Positions 40,570 to 49,082 of a stretch of 64,000 bases of DNA are shown in pieces (positions within the stretch are counted from its first letter, which is position 1; every line of letters begins with the position of its first letter). Origin of the DNA: Streptomyces fagopyri (GTDB taxonomy: Bacteria > Actinomycetota > Actinomycetes > Streptomycetales > Streptomycetaceae); contig NZ_CP045643.1 of the NCBI RefSeq assembly GCF_009498275.1, positions 1,488,001-1,552,000 of the forward strand, in the 5' to 3' direction. Below the pieces are notes generated by a model that made no database searches, was not told the DNA's origin, and saw only the letters and a program-made list of their open reading frames with translations. The translations under genes and the position numbers were made by a program.

Positions 40570-41649
40570 TCACCCGACCTCTCGCTTCTTCGAGTTCAGT
40601 GCCTGTGCGACGGCGTCGCGGACGCGGGCGTCCTCGCGCAGCGTGCGCCGCGCCCGGCCGCGGCGCACGAGGAGGACGCCGCCGACCGCCGCGGTGACCA
40701 GCAGCACGACGAGCAGCAGCAGCGACCAGGGAACCGTCCAGGTGCCGGCCGTGACCAGGACCGGCTTGAGCGAGGTGGTGGAGCCCGAGGCGTCGGTGAG
40801 CAGCGGGACAAGGTTCACGGTCGCCGTCATCCGGATGCCCGGCGTCACCCCGTGCACGGGCACCTTGACCTTCCAGTGTTCGCCCGGCAGCAGTTCCGGG
40901 GGCGCGGGGACCGTGCCCGCGTCGGTCCGCCACCATCCGAAGGGCCCTGTGGTGAAGACGGTCTGACGGGCCGACAGAATGGCGTTGCCGGTGTTGTGGA
41001 TCGTGTACGTGACGGTGGCGTCGCCGGTGCCGAACGGGTTGGCCGTCCCGGTGTAGTCCACGCGCAGGTCCTCGACCGCGAGACGGGGCTTCAGTTCGCC
41101 GCTGACGCGGAGCTTGACCCGGATGCCGAGACGCCGGTCCACGTTGATGCCCTGCGCGTCGTCCGACTGCCGCAGCGAGGTGAGGACGCCGCCCACGTAG
41201 TCACCGGGAGAGGCGTTGCCGGGAACGGCGATCTGGAACGGTACTTCGGCGGACCGGCCGGGGCGGACCACCACGGTGGCGTGGTCGGCCCGGACCCAGC
41301 TGCCGACGGCGACCGACTTCTTGTCCTTGGTCACCAGGTCGAGTTGGCCCGTGCCGGTGGTGAACCCGTCGGCGGCGTAGACGGCGAGGGTGAGTGGCTT
41401 CTTGCCGTGGTTGGCGACGACCATGGCGTCCTTGATCCGGCCACCGGGGTTGACCGCGTAGCTGAAGCTGGAGCGGTCGTCGCCGTACCCGTTCGCGGCC
41501 GTCCTGACCGTCCAGGTGACGTCGCCGTCGGCCGCCGCGGCGGGGTCGGCCCGCAGGCCGACGAGCGCGCAGGCCATGAGCAGGGTCAGGGTGACGGCGC
41601 GGACGAGTGCCGTGACCGTGGTCGTACGGCGCGATACGGGCGGGTGCAT
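40570..41649 (-). CDS. DUF916 / WxL-interacting surface protein
   Basis: ATG 41649 (MHPPVSRRTTTVTALVRAVT) is chosen for AGGAG upstream. The 359-residue protein has a signal peptide (LTLLMACALVGLRADPAAA) and a DUF916 peptidoglycan-binding domain. That domain reads WTVRTAANGYGDDRSSFSYA, NPGGRIKDAMVVANHGKKPL, then GDYVGGVLTSLRQSDD. A second Ig-like part (VTYTIHNTGNAILSARQTVF) follows, then one C-terminal membrane segment (WSLLLLVVLLVTAAVGGVLL) with a basic tail. In other Gram-positives such proteins hold WxL proteins at the wall. The gene upstream encodes a phosphatase with a WxL-like tail. Confidence 0.88.
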   Translation of the reverse strand: MHPPVSRRTTTVTALVRAVTLTLLMACALVGLRADPAAAADGDVTWTVRTAANGYGDDRSSFSYAVNPGGRIKDAMVVANHGKKPLTLAVYAADGFTTGTGQLDLVTKDKKSVAVGSWVRADHATVVVRPGRSAEVPFQIAVPGNASPGDYVGGVLTSLRQSDDAQGINVDRRLGIRVKLRVSGELKPRLAVEDLRVDYTGTANPFGTGDATVTYTIHNTGNAILSARQTVFTTGPFGWWRTDAGTVPAPPELLPGEHWKVKVPVHGVTPGIRMTATVNLVPLLTDASGSTTSLKPVLVTAGTWTVPWSLLLLVVLLVTAAVGGVLLVRRGRARRTLREDARVRDAVAQALNSKKREVG

Positions 41650-41723
41650 GTCGGGGATCTCCTGGAAGGGGGGCGGGGTGGACACCCGTGAGGTGTCCAC
41701 CCCGCCCGGTGGAACGGGTCGGA

Positions 41724-43703
41724 TCAGCTGCTGAGCGCGGTGATCGTCAGGGTGGCGCGGTAGCCGCCCTTCTCGACGCTGTCCGGGATCTTCAGATCCA
41801 GGTCGGCGCCGAGGCGGGCCTCGCCGCGCGGGTGGCCCTGCTCGGCGGAACCGAGCGGACGTGAGAGGGCCAGACCCTGGCCGTGGTCGTCGTAGCCGGA
41901 GACCACCGGGTCACCGGCCTTGGCACCCGCGCCGCCGTCGAGGACGAACGGCGTCCAGCCGAGGTTGGAGCCTGAGAACGTCTTGTCGGCGTCCCGGAAT
42001 TCGCTCACGTTGGCCGAGATGGACCAGGGCGCGAGCGAACGGCGGCTGTCGGAGACGAGAAGCGGGTTGATCTTGCCGGTCGCCGTGAAGTGGTCGCCGT
42101 CCTGCTCCTTGGCGGTGCCGAGGTCGACCAGACCGTTGTACCCGTCGATCGTCCAGCCGAACTCGCCCGGGGCCGGGTTGGGCACGTTGACCTGGAGGTC
42201 CTGCTTGTCTCCGTGGAACGGGTGCACGGTGACCTTGTCGACCGTCGAGCCGACCGGCTGATCGGCGGTGGTGTTGCTGCACGACAGGCCGTGCTCGACC
42301 TCGGAGTTCGGGGCCGCGCACGTGCCGCTGCGCAGGTTCTCGACGACGAGCTTGTCGTTGCGCACCTGGACCTTGACGTAGCTGCGGACGTGCTCCTGGT
42401 TCTGGACCGAGTTGTACCAGTAGCTCTTCGGGTTCAGCGGGTCGGGTCCGTTGCCCGCGCCGCTGGTGCCGCTGTTGTCCGGAGCGGTGATGTCGTAGTA
42501 CTTCGAGCCCGAGGCGGAGTTGGCCGTCACGTAGAGGACGCCACCGGGGCCGGGGTACACGTCGGCGGCACCGGGCTGCTCGGCCGGGTTCGCCTTCTCA
42601 CCGTTCTTGATCAGGTAGCTGCGGGAGTAGCTGTGGTCGTGACCCTGGAGCACCAGGTCGACGCCGAGCTTGGAGAAGGTGGTCGGGAAGTCCGTACGAC
42701 GCGTCTTGTTGTCGCCGTCCTTGGCGTGGGACGCCGGCGAGTAGATCGAGTGGTGGTAGACGAGCACCTTCCACTTGGCCTCGGAGCCGTGCTTGTTGAT
42801 GACGTCGGAGACGTAGTTGATGTGCGCCGCGTCGCCGCCGCCGCCCGTGGCGGGGTTGTAGCTGTTGCTGTTGAGGTCGATGAACAGCACATCCTTGTAG
42901 ATGTACCAGTAGTCACCGCCCGAAGTGTTCGACGTCGGGTTGCCGTTGGAGTAGTACGACCCCGAGCGGTCGGTGTTCGGCGTGGTGAAGTGCTGCTCGT
43001 ACGCCTTGCCGCCGACGTCATGGTTGCCGATGGTGGCGGCCCACGGGTACTGGCGCAGCTTGTCGGGAGCGAGGAACGAGTTCCAGTTGGACTCGGTGTT
43101 CGCCGTCTCGACCTGGTCGCCGCCGGACACCAGCAGTTCGGCGTTCGGGTTGGCGGCCAGCGAGACGTCCAGGGTGTCCTGCCAGCCGGCCTGGTCCTTG
43201 GCGAGGTCGCCGGACGAGCCGATCTGGGGGTCGCCGTAGAACAGGAAGTCGTAGTTGCCTTCGAAGTCCTGCGTCTTGAAGGAGTACGCCGAGGACCAGT
43301 TTCCCTCGGTGCCGACCCGGTAGGAGTAGGCGGTGTTCTCCTTGAGGCCGGTGATCGTCGCGTGCCGGTTGAAGCCACCGCTCGTCGCGATGTTCGCGGC
43401 GCCGGTCGCGTCGAAGGTCGCCGCGTTCGCCGGGAACTCGCCACCGGCGAGCTGCGCGGTCGGGACCATCTGGACCTTCTGCGCGGTGTCGGCGGAGGTG
43501 TACCAGGTGACCGTGCGCTGCGACTCGTTGGCGCCGACGCCCAGCACGATGCCGGTGACCGCGTCGGTGCCGGCGGCCTCGGCCGGGGCTGCCGCCAGGC
43601 CGGAGCCGAGGGCCACGGTCAGACCCAGGAATGCCGCGGCGGCCCCTCGGGCCACCCGGCGCTGCGCGGGCTCGGAGGTCCGCGCGGAGTGGTTCGATCT
43701 CAT
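41724..43703 (-). CDS. secreted purple-acid-phosphatase-like protein with WxL-like tail
   Basis: ATG 43703 (MRSNHSARTSEPAQRRVARG) starts a 659-residue precursor with a signal peptide ending near PAEAA. A fibronectin-III-like domain follows (TVTWYTSADTAQKVQ ... TAYSYRVGTEGNW). The metallophosphoesterase core has the metal motifs YGDPQIG, GGDQVE, IGNHD, VYHHSIYS and GHDHSYSR. The last ~170 residues contain APWSISANVSEF, SGSNLGWTPFVL and LKIPDSVEKGGYRATLTITA, which I read as a WxL-type wall-binding domain. It would release phosphate from esters at the cell surface, held by the DUF916 protein encoded 74 bp downstream. Confidence 0.88.
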   Translation of the reverse strand: MRSNHSARTSEPAQRRVARGAAAAFLGLTVALGSGLAAAPAEAAGTDAVTGIVLGVGANESQRTVTWYTSADTAQKVQMVPTAQLAGGEFPANAATFDATGAANIATSGGFNRHATITGLKENTAYSYRVGTEGNWSSAYSFKTQDFEGNYDFLFYGDPQIGSSGDLAKDQAGWQDTLDVSLAANPNAELLVSGGDQVETANTESNWNSFLAPDKLRQYPWAATIGNHDVGGKAYEQHFTTPNTDRSGSYYSNGNPTSNTSGGDYWYIYKDVLFIDLNSNSYNPATGGGGDAAHINYVSDVINKHGSEAKWKVLVYHHSIYSPASHAKDGDNKTRRTDFPTTFSKLGVDLVLQGHDHSYSRSYLIKNGEKANPAEQPGAADVYPGPGGVLYVTANSASGSKYYDITAPDNSGTSGAGNGPDPLNPKSYWYNSVQNQEHVRSYVKVQVRNDKLVVENLRSGTCAAPNSEVEHGLSCSNTTADQPVGSTVDKVTVHPFHGDKQDLQVNVPNPAPGEFGWTIDGYNGLVDLGTAKEQDGDHFTATGKINPLLVSDSRRSLAPWSISANVSEFRDADKTFSGSNLGWTPFVLDGGAGAKAGDPVVSGYDDHGQGLALSRPLGSAEQGHPRGEARLGADLDLKIPDSVEKGGYRATLTITALSS

Positions 43704-43830
43704 TGCTGTGTTCCTTCTGTGCACCGGAGATGTGCATGGTGTGGAGATCGTCAAGCTCGCGGTCCCGGGTAAAGAAAAGTTAAATGCGATCTCCGGGTTG
43801 TCTGAACAGCGCAGGATGTCTGGGCTGGTC

Positions 43831-45039
43831 TCACACAGCGGACACACGTTGCACGAACCACACCAGGCCCATCGCCGCGACACCCGCGGAGATCGTCCCG
43901 GTGGTCCACAGGCCGGCCCACGGCGCCTGACGGCGGATCAGGACGAGCACCGGGAACGCCAGGCCGATGATGGCCAACTGCACGGCCTCGATACCCACGT
44001 TGAACACCAGCAGCGACCACAGCAGCGTCCACGACCACGCGTCGTGGATGCCCAGCGCGCCCGCGAATCCCAGCCCGTGCACCAGACCGAAGCAGAACAC
44101 GACACCCAACCGGGTCCAGCCCGCGCGGTCCAGGCCGAAGTGGCCCTCCCCCGCTGTCCCGAGGTCGGCCGCTTCGACACCACGCCGCCACACGCGCCAC
44201 AGGTACCAGCCCGCGACCACCGCGATGGACAGGGCGATCACCGGCTCCACCACCGCCGGAGGCACGTCCACCACTCCGAGGGCGGCGAGCAGGAACGTCA
44301 CCGAGTGCGCCAGGGTGAAACTCGTGGCGGCGAGGACGACTTCGCGGGGGCGCCGCGAACCGGCGATCAGCGCCAGCAGGAACAGGATGTGGTCGATGCC
44401 GGTCAACAGGTGCTCCGCGCCCAGGCGGAAGAACTCCCAGAACCGCTCGTACCACGACTGCGAGATCGAGAAGGAGGGATGCTCCCCGTCGAGCGCCGCG
44501 CTGCCCGAACGGTCGCCGACCTCGTAGGTGACGATCGTCTTCGCGTCGCGGACGTAGTGCTCGCCGTCCGGGAACAGTGCGCTGCGTACGACGTGGTCGT
44601 CGCCCTCCGCCGGGCAGGACCAGTCGAGCACCAGTCCCGCGTAGGGCACGTCCTCACGGCGGCCGATCGTGAAGTCACCCGTGCGCGTGGCCCGGCAGGC
44701 CGTCCCACCCGAGGTGACCGAGAACCGGTCGGTCACGTACTTCACGGCCGAGCCCGCGTGGGCGTCGAGCGCCTCGGCCTGCCGGGCGGAGTCGCCCGCG
44801 TCGAACGCGGCGGTGCCTGAACGGAACAGCGGATCGTCGTGCCCGGAGTCGGCGGCGGACACGACGAAGAGGTCGTACTCGACGTCCACGGCCGTCCGCA
44901 GGCGGCCTCCGTCCCCTTCGGTGACATGGACGTACACGGTCGAGCTGAATCCGTGCGCCGCGGCCGGGCCGCCGACGCACAGAAGGGTGATCACCGCTGC
45001 GGCGAGGGCGAGGAGGGCGCGGCGGAACAGTCGTGACAT
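43831..45039 (-). CDS. HupE/UreJ-type membrane protein
   Basis: ATG 45039 (MSRLFRRALLALAAAVITLL) has GAAGGAGCACC upstream. The 402-residue protein has a signal peptide and an external domain of about 170 residues (HGFSSTVYVHVTEGDGGRLR...). Six to seven membrane segments follow: FRLGAEHLLTGIDHILFLLA (the HxxTGxDHxLFLL motif), LAATSFTLAHSVTFLLAALG, then VFCFGLVHGLGFAGALG and FNVGIEAVQLAIIGLAFPVL. These His/Asp/Glu-bearing segments define the HupE/UreJ_2 family, thought to move nickel or another metal. It lies 127 bp upstream of the phosphatase on the same strand and may supply its metal. Confidence 0.88.
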   Translation of the reverse strand: MSRLFRRALLALAAAVITLLCVGGPAAAHGFSSTVYVHVTEGDGGRLRTAVDVEYDLFVVSAADSGHDDPLFRSGTAAFDAGDSARQAEALDAHAGSAVKYVTDRFSVTSGGTACRATRTGDFTIGRREDVPYAGLVLDWSCPAEGDDHVVRSALFPDGEHYVRDAKTIVTYEVGDRSGSAALDGEHPSFSISQSWYERFWEFFRLGAEHLLTGIDHILFLLALIAGSRRPREVVLAATSFTLAHSVTFLLAALGVVDVPPAVVEPVIALSIAVVAGWYLWRVWRRGVEAADLGTAGEGHFGLDRAGWTRLGVVFCFGLVHGLGFAGALGIHDAWSWTLLWSLLVFNVGIEAVQLAIIGLAFPVLVLIRRQAPWAGLWTTGTISAGVAAMGLVWFVQRVSAV

Positions 45040-45212
45040 GGTGCTCCTTCGGGTTGCCCGTGCACCGTCCATGTCATCGGTGAACTCGCGCCGCCACATC
45101 GGCGAACCCCACAAGAACAAGCGTGCGGAAGGGGCCTTCGAGGGCGGGAACCCACGCGCCGGCACAGCAGGATGGGGGTGTACCGCCCGCCACCACCCGA
45201 AGGACGATCACC

Positions 45213-45884
45213 TTGCGCCCCCCGCTCAGCGCCCTGGCCGCACTGGCCGCGGTCGCCGCGCTGGTCACCGGATGCGGTGCCGGCGACGACTGGTCACGTC
45301 CGCACCCCAGGCCCACCGCCGTGGGTGCCCTGGGCGCCGGATTCGTCGACGCCGCCCGACGGCCCCAGCCCGAGGCGACCACCACGCCACGGCCCGGTTC
45401 CTGGAACGGCGTCCACCCGCCGAAGGACTACCGGGTCGTCCTGCTCACTTCCGGTCACGACCGTCCCACTCGGACTCTCGTCACCGCGGTCAGGTCCTGG
45501 GCCCGAGCCGAACACGTCTCGCTGCGCACCATCACCGCCTCGGGTCCCTCCGACCTCGTCCCCAGCGCCACCAGGGCCCTCGCCATGCGACCGGACCTCG
45601 TGATCAGCGCGGGCAACGATCTGATCGACCCCCTCGCGATGGTCACCCCGAACCATCTCGCGCAGCAGTTCCTCGTCGTGGGCGCGGAGTTGGCCGAGCC
45701 CACCGCGAACGTGACCGCCGTCGACTGGTCGGGGGCGTCCTTCCGGGGCGAGGGCCTCGGCATGTCGTCGACCTACGACGCGGGTTCGTTCACGGAGCGG
45801 CGCTGCTCGGCCGCCGTCAGGGCGGGTGTGGCGGCGGTGCTCCACGACCTGACGGGGATCGTGCTCTGGCTCGACCGGTCGTAG
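45213..45884 (+). CDS. BMP-like lipoprotein
   Basis: TTG 45213 is chosen: GAAGGACGATCACC precedes it and it gives a proper lipoprotein signal, LRPPLSALAALAAVAALVTG-C, with the lipobox LVTGC near residue 22. The 223-residue precursor continues with PKDYRVVLLTSGHDRPTRTL, TRALAMRPDLVISAGNDLID and AQQFLVVGAELAEPTANVTA. These resemble half of a basic-membrane-protein/periplasmic-binding fold, with G-M-S-S-T-Y-D and AAVRAGVAAVLHD as late elements. No ABC transporter genes are adjacent. It converges on the SLATT-like gene. Confidence 0.75.
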   Translation: MRPPLSALAALAAVAALVTGCGAGDDWSRPHPRPTAVGALGAGFVDAARRPQPEATTTPRPGSWNGVHPPKDYRVVLLTSGHDRPTRTLVTAVRSWARAEHVSLRTITASGPSDLVPSATRALAMRPDLVISAGNDLIDPLAMVTPNHLAQQFLVVGAELAEPTANVTAVDWSGASFRGEGLGMSSTYDAGSFTERRCSAAVRAGVAAVLHDLTGIVLWLDRS

Positions 45885-46016
45885 CGGCCGGCCCACGAGC
45901 CTGCCCCGGCGTGCCGGTGGCCGGGCTCTTCGCGTGGGGCGCGGACGGCCCCGCCCCACGTCCGGACCGGCGCCTGCGCCCGGCGGCCGCGCGGGGCAAC
46001 CGGTGGTTCCATGACC

Positions 46017-46045
46017 AAGGCCCCCGTTCCGGGAACGGGGGCCTT
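46017..46045. terminator. 14-bp hairpin between convergent genes
   Basis: AAGGCCCCCGTTCC and GGAACGGGGGCCTT are separated by one base, giving a tight hairpin between the BMP-like and SLATT-like genes. Confidence 0.85.
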
Positions 46046-46159
46046 CGCGAGCGGTTCGGTACGCGGTCGGACATGCGGCGCGGCGATGGTTCCCGTACGC
46101 CGGAAGGTCGAGGACGGCGCGGGGTCACCGCGGGGGTGGAAGCGGTCTCACACCACGAG

Positions 46160-46948
46160 TCATCTCCTGTGCAGGCTCGCCACCAGTGCCGCTCCGCGGC
46201 TGCGGACCTGAGGCGGGGAGGGGATGTTGGGATTGGGTGTCGACGCGTCGGGCTCGGGCGGCGCCGGAGCGTCCGTCCGCCCGCCCGCCGGCGCGCCCTC
46301 GATCGCGGCGGGAATCACCCTGCCCTCCCGGTCCCCCGCCGACCTGTTCTCCAGGGCGTACGGCATGAACGGGAGTTCGGCCCTCCGCACCGTGCCGGCG
46401 ATGATCCGTTCCGGTCGCCCGGTCCCCTTGACCCGGGCGATCGTGCCCGCCAATCGCCCGTTCCCGGCCGGGAGCCCGAGGGCGTCCTTACGCTCCTGGA
46501 TGTGCTGGAACCGCCGGAAGATTTCCGCCGCGTGGGAGAAGTCGGCCGTGGATCCCGAATCGAGACGGCCCTTCGCGGCCAGGAGATCGCCGTAGACGGC
46601 GCTGTAGGCGCTGCACAGTTTGATGGCTTCGTCGGCGCGGTCGCTCAGGCCGCTGGCGTGGGGAGCGACGATCACCAGTGCGGCGAATCCCGACAGCGCG
46701 GAGACGACCACCTGTGCGCCGAACTGCGAGGATTCGGCGATCGCGGGCCAGACCAGCAGTCCCGCCGTGAGGCTGAGCCCCGCCGAGGCCAGGGTGTACA
46801 TCCGCACTTTCCGCACCAGCCCGGCGGCTTCCCGCGGCATGCGGCCGGCCCAGTACCCCGCGTCCTCCGCGCTTTCCTCGAGGAGCCGCAGCATCACTTC
46901 GTCGGCCGAGCTCTTCGGCTGCCTGAATACCTTGGAGATCAGTTTCAT
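46160..46948 (-). CDS. two-TM SLATT-like membrane protein
   Basis: ATG 46948 (MKLISKVFRQPKSSADEVML) is preferred for GTGAGAG 7 nt upstream; a GTG at 46972 is possible. The 262-residue protein has two close membrane segments (MYTLASAGLSLTAGLLVWPA and VVVSALSGFAALVIVAPHAS). A helical stretch follows, EAIKLCSAYSAVYGDLLAAK then AEIFRRFQHIQERKDALG. Two TM plus a cytosolic helix of this kind is the layout of SLATT domains, the pore-type effectors of nucleotide-linked defence systems. No cyclase or sensor gene is adjacent. The C-terminal ~80 residues are Pro/Ala/Gly-rich. Confidence 0.6.
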   Translation of the reverse strand: MKLISKVFRQPKSSADEVMLRLLEESAEDAGYWAGRMPREAAGLVRKVRMYTLASAGLSLTAGLLVWPAIAESSQFGAQVVVSALSGFAALVIVAPHASGLSDRADEAIKLCSAYSAVYGDLLAAKGRLDSGSTADFSHAAEIFRRFQHIQERKDALGLPAGNGRLAGTIARVKGTGRPERIIAGTVRRAELPFMPYALENRSAGDREGRVIPAAIEGAPAGGRTDAPAPPEPDASTPNPNIPSPPQVRSRGAALVASLHRR

Positions 46949-47312
46949 AGCACTCTCACGATTGATGGACACTGGGTCGACAGTGATAGCACCGGATCGT
47001 GACCCGAGACTTCGACGCGCATATGGTCTGCTAAATAATCATCCTCTTCGGCGATTCCACGCTGACGAATGAGGATGCGGTCGAGACCGGCGAAGGCCCT
47101 GAGAGTCCGGATGCCCGCGTTCGGGCGGAGCGACACGCGGAACGGCCGAAGAACACTTAGTATGGCGTAACGGGTGTTACCGGGCCCGGGGCTCCCCGCC
47201 GGTTCAGGCCTCCGCACCGGGGCCCGACCCGGAAGCCCCACCACATGCCGGAGACTCCGGCCCGATTGCAGCGGGCCGGAGTCTCCATGTGGTGCGGACG
47301 CTCCCGTGAGGA
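46949..47312. other. intergenic, terminator of paralogue B
   Basis: Contains the AT-richer promoter of the SLATT-like gene (around 46970-47050, with TAAATAATCATCC) and, near the right end, the 47250-47286 terminator. No gene is credible. Confidence 0.5.
47250..47286. terminator. 15-bp hairpin with ATTGCAG loop
   Basis: GGAGACTCCGGCCCG pairs with CGGGCCGGAGTCTCC across ATTGCAG. Compared with 38000-38036 two stem positions differ on the left arm, and both are compensated on the right, so pairing is conserved. Confidence 0.9.
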
Positions 47313-47843
47313 CTAGTCGCGGTAGCCGCCACCGTCGCCACCGCGGTCGCCACCGCCGCGGTGGTGGTCCTCGACGACGCGGAAGCTGCCCACGACGCCG
47401 TCCTTGACCTTCACGCCACCGTGGACACGGAAGGGCATGACGCCATTGCTGGTGCTCCACGGGCCGACCGTGGCAATGGGCGAACCGTTGTCACAGGTGG
47501 CGCCACGGAAGACCTCGACGGTCTTGTGGCTGTCGTTGCGCACGTTGAAGCTCCGGGAACCAAGACCGCTGACCACGGTGATGCAGCCCCAGGAGTGAGC
47601 GGAGTACGAGCGCTCGTTGAAGTCGATCCGGCCCTCGTAGTGACGACGGCCACCACGGTCGCCGCCGCCTCCTCCTCCTTCGTTACCCTTCGACTGGCCG
47701 CTGTCGCCACCCATGGGAGCAACCTGCTGAACGGCGGGGGCGGCCTCAGGAGCCGCGGCGGCCGAGGCGTAGGTGACGCCCGTGGCGACGAGGGCCGCAG
47801 CGGCCGCAACGGTGGCAGTCACCGCAATGTTGCGCGTGGTCAT
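47313..47843 (-). CDS. small secreted protein, paralogue B
   Basis: ATG 47843 starts a 176-residue precursor (MTTRNIAVTATVAAAAALVA) closely similar to the protein at 38068-38553. It has the same signal peptide region, the APMGGDSGQSKGNEGG linker, GRIDFNERSYSAHSWGCITV, GSRSFNVRNDSHKTVEVFRG, ATCDNGSPIATVGPWSTSNG and VHGGVKVKDGVVGSFRVVED. The main differences are a longer Gly run in the linker and an extra Gly/Asp-rich C-terminal tail (GGGDRGGDGGGYRD). The promoter-side and terminator sequences are also conserved, so the whole transcription unit was duplicated. Confidence 0.88.
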   Translation of the reverse strand: MTTRNIAVTATVAAAAALVATGVTYASAAAAPEAAPAVQQVAPMGGDSGQSKGNEGGGGGGDRGGRRHYEGRIDFNERSYSAHSWGCITVVSGLGSRSFNVRNDSHKTVEVFRGATCDNGSPIATVGPWSTSNGVMPFRVHGGVKVKDGVVGSFRVVEDHHRGGGDRGGDGGGYRD

Positions 47844-48296
47844 GTCGCTTTTCCCTATCTCTGAGACGTCGGCCGCACCGGCCGATCTGTGAGAGAACGT
47901 ACCGATAATCCCTTTATCTGCAATATCGGACACGCGGAAGTCTGACGACAGACACCCGAATGGACGCACGCGGCCCGGCGCGCGATACCGGGGGTGCTCC
48001 TGACGCGTTCCCAACTCGGCCTGCGATAAGGGCAGTTGTGGGCTCACGTCGCTGACCGGCGGTGCCTTGAATCGCCCGTCGCGACGGGCCGTCCGCCGTC
48101 CTCGACCGACACGCCGTGCCGTGCCGTCACCACCTGCGGTGTCGGGGCATCCGGCACACCACCCCGGAAAGGAGACCGGGGTTCCCCTGCCGCCGGACCG
48201 ACGGGCGCCGTGCCACGGGTCCGGCGGCGGCCCGCTCCGCCGCCGGTCCTTCACCCGACCGGGCTACCCAGGACCGACGGCGGGGTGCGCCGCCGG
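47844..48296. other. conserved upstream region of paralogue B; no gene in the rest
   Basis: The first ~110 bp match the region upstream of paralogue A, including the inverted repeat at 47902-47929. The rest, up to the end of the YciI-like gene, has Pro/Arg-rich frames with no support. Confidence 0.5.
47902..47929. promoter_or_regulatory. conserved inverted repeat before paralogue B
   Basis: CCGATA-N16-TATCGG with an AT-rich centre, as at 38610-38637, in the same place relative to the start codon. Confidence 0.6.
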
Positions 48297-48854
48297 TTAT
48301 GACGGCCGGCCGCCGAACTGCCAGTCATGGACCTCGACGCGGGAGTAGCGGTCCGCCGTCAGCACCGCGCGCGCCGCGTCCGCGTCCGGCGCTCGGACCA
48401 GCGCGGCCGTACCCAGCCAGGCGGTGCCGTCGTCGGACAGCAGCGGCCCGTACGCGATCAGCTCCTCCCGGCCGGGCGGCACCGCGAGATCGGCGGCCTC
48501 CTCCGCGCCGAGGCCGAGCACCAGGTACCTCTTGCCACCGGTACGGCCACCGGGGAAGTCCCACATGGTGCGCCCCAGCGTGTTGCGCCACCGGCGCAGC
48601 AGCACGTCCCGGTACACACCGGCCTGGTAGCCGGGCTCGTCGAAGGCGAACGCACGGGCGGCGGCGGGATCCGGCAGATCGACGATGTGCACACTGCCCG
48701 TGGGTGTGTCGTCGTCGCCTGCGAAGGTCGGTCCGCGGGCGATCATCTCCTTCGCGTAGCGGTCCATGTAGGACCAGTGCTCTTCCAGCAGCCGGCCGCG
48801 CAACGCGAGCGAACCGGGGCGGTCCTGGTGATAGCAGAGAAACTCCATGTCCAT
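48297..48854 (-). CDS. YciI-like protein, probable double domain
   Basis: ATG 48854 (MDMEFLCYHQDRPGSLALRG) has GGGAAGAG upstream. The 185-residue protein has a YciI-type ferredoxin-like unit in its first half: EEHWSYMDRYAKEMIARGPT, GSVHIVDLPDPAAARAFAFD, EPGYQAGVYRDVLLRRWRN. A second related unit follows: RYLVLGLG, REELIAYGPLLSDDGTAWLG, APDADAARAVLTADRYSRVE, VHDWQFGG. YciI proteins are small putative enzymes with a His-Asp pair; the function of this double form is unknown. It appears monocistronic, with the GH5 gene separate to its right. Confidence 0.88.
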   Translation of the reverse strand: MDMEFLCYHQDRPGSLALRGRLLEEHWSYMDRYAKEMIARGPTFAGDDDTPTGSVHIVDLPDPAAARAFAFDEPGYQAGVYRDVLLRRWRNTLGRTMWDFPGGRTGGKRYLVLGLGAEEAADLAVPPGREELIAYGPLLSDDGTAWLGTAALVRAPDADAARAVLTADRYSRVEVHDWQFGGRPS

Positions 48855-49009
48855 GGACTCTTCCCGCTTCACGGCCGCATCTCAACGGGATTCGGCGACG
48901 CCGGCCGTACGCTCCGGCGCCGATCCCCCGCCTGCGCCCCTCGGCCCGGGACACCGACGTGAAGGCGCCGCCCCTCCGCCCCCTGACACGGCGTTGAAGG
49001 GCCTCCGCA

Positions 49010-49058
49010 CGGCGCACCTGTGCGGGCGTCCGGCGACGCGACACGCACAGGTGCGCCG
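49010..49058. terminator. 15-bp hairpin after the GH5 gene
   Basis: CGGCGCACCTGTGCG (49010-49024) pairs perfectly with CGCACAGGTGCGCCG (49044-49058) across a 19-nt loop, 25 bp past the GH5 stop. Confidence 0.82.
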
Positions 49059-49082
49059 GTGCGGCGCTGTCGGGTGGGTGGG

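Noticed and set aside
42090..43772. 560-codon plus-strand frame opposite the phosphatase
   Set aside because: Val/Arg-rich shadow with no homology; metal motifs are on the minus strand.
43744..43830. PhoP box before the phosphatase gene
   Set aside because: GTTCAGACAAC and TTTAACTT-like pieces occur on the minus strand, but clear 11-bp direct repeats of the PHO box were not found.
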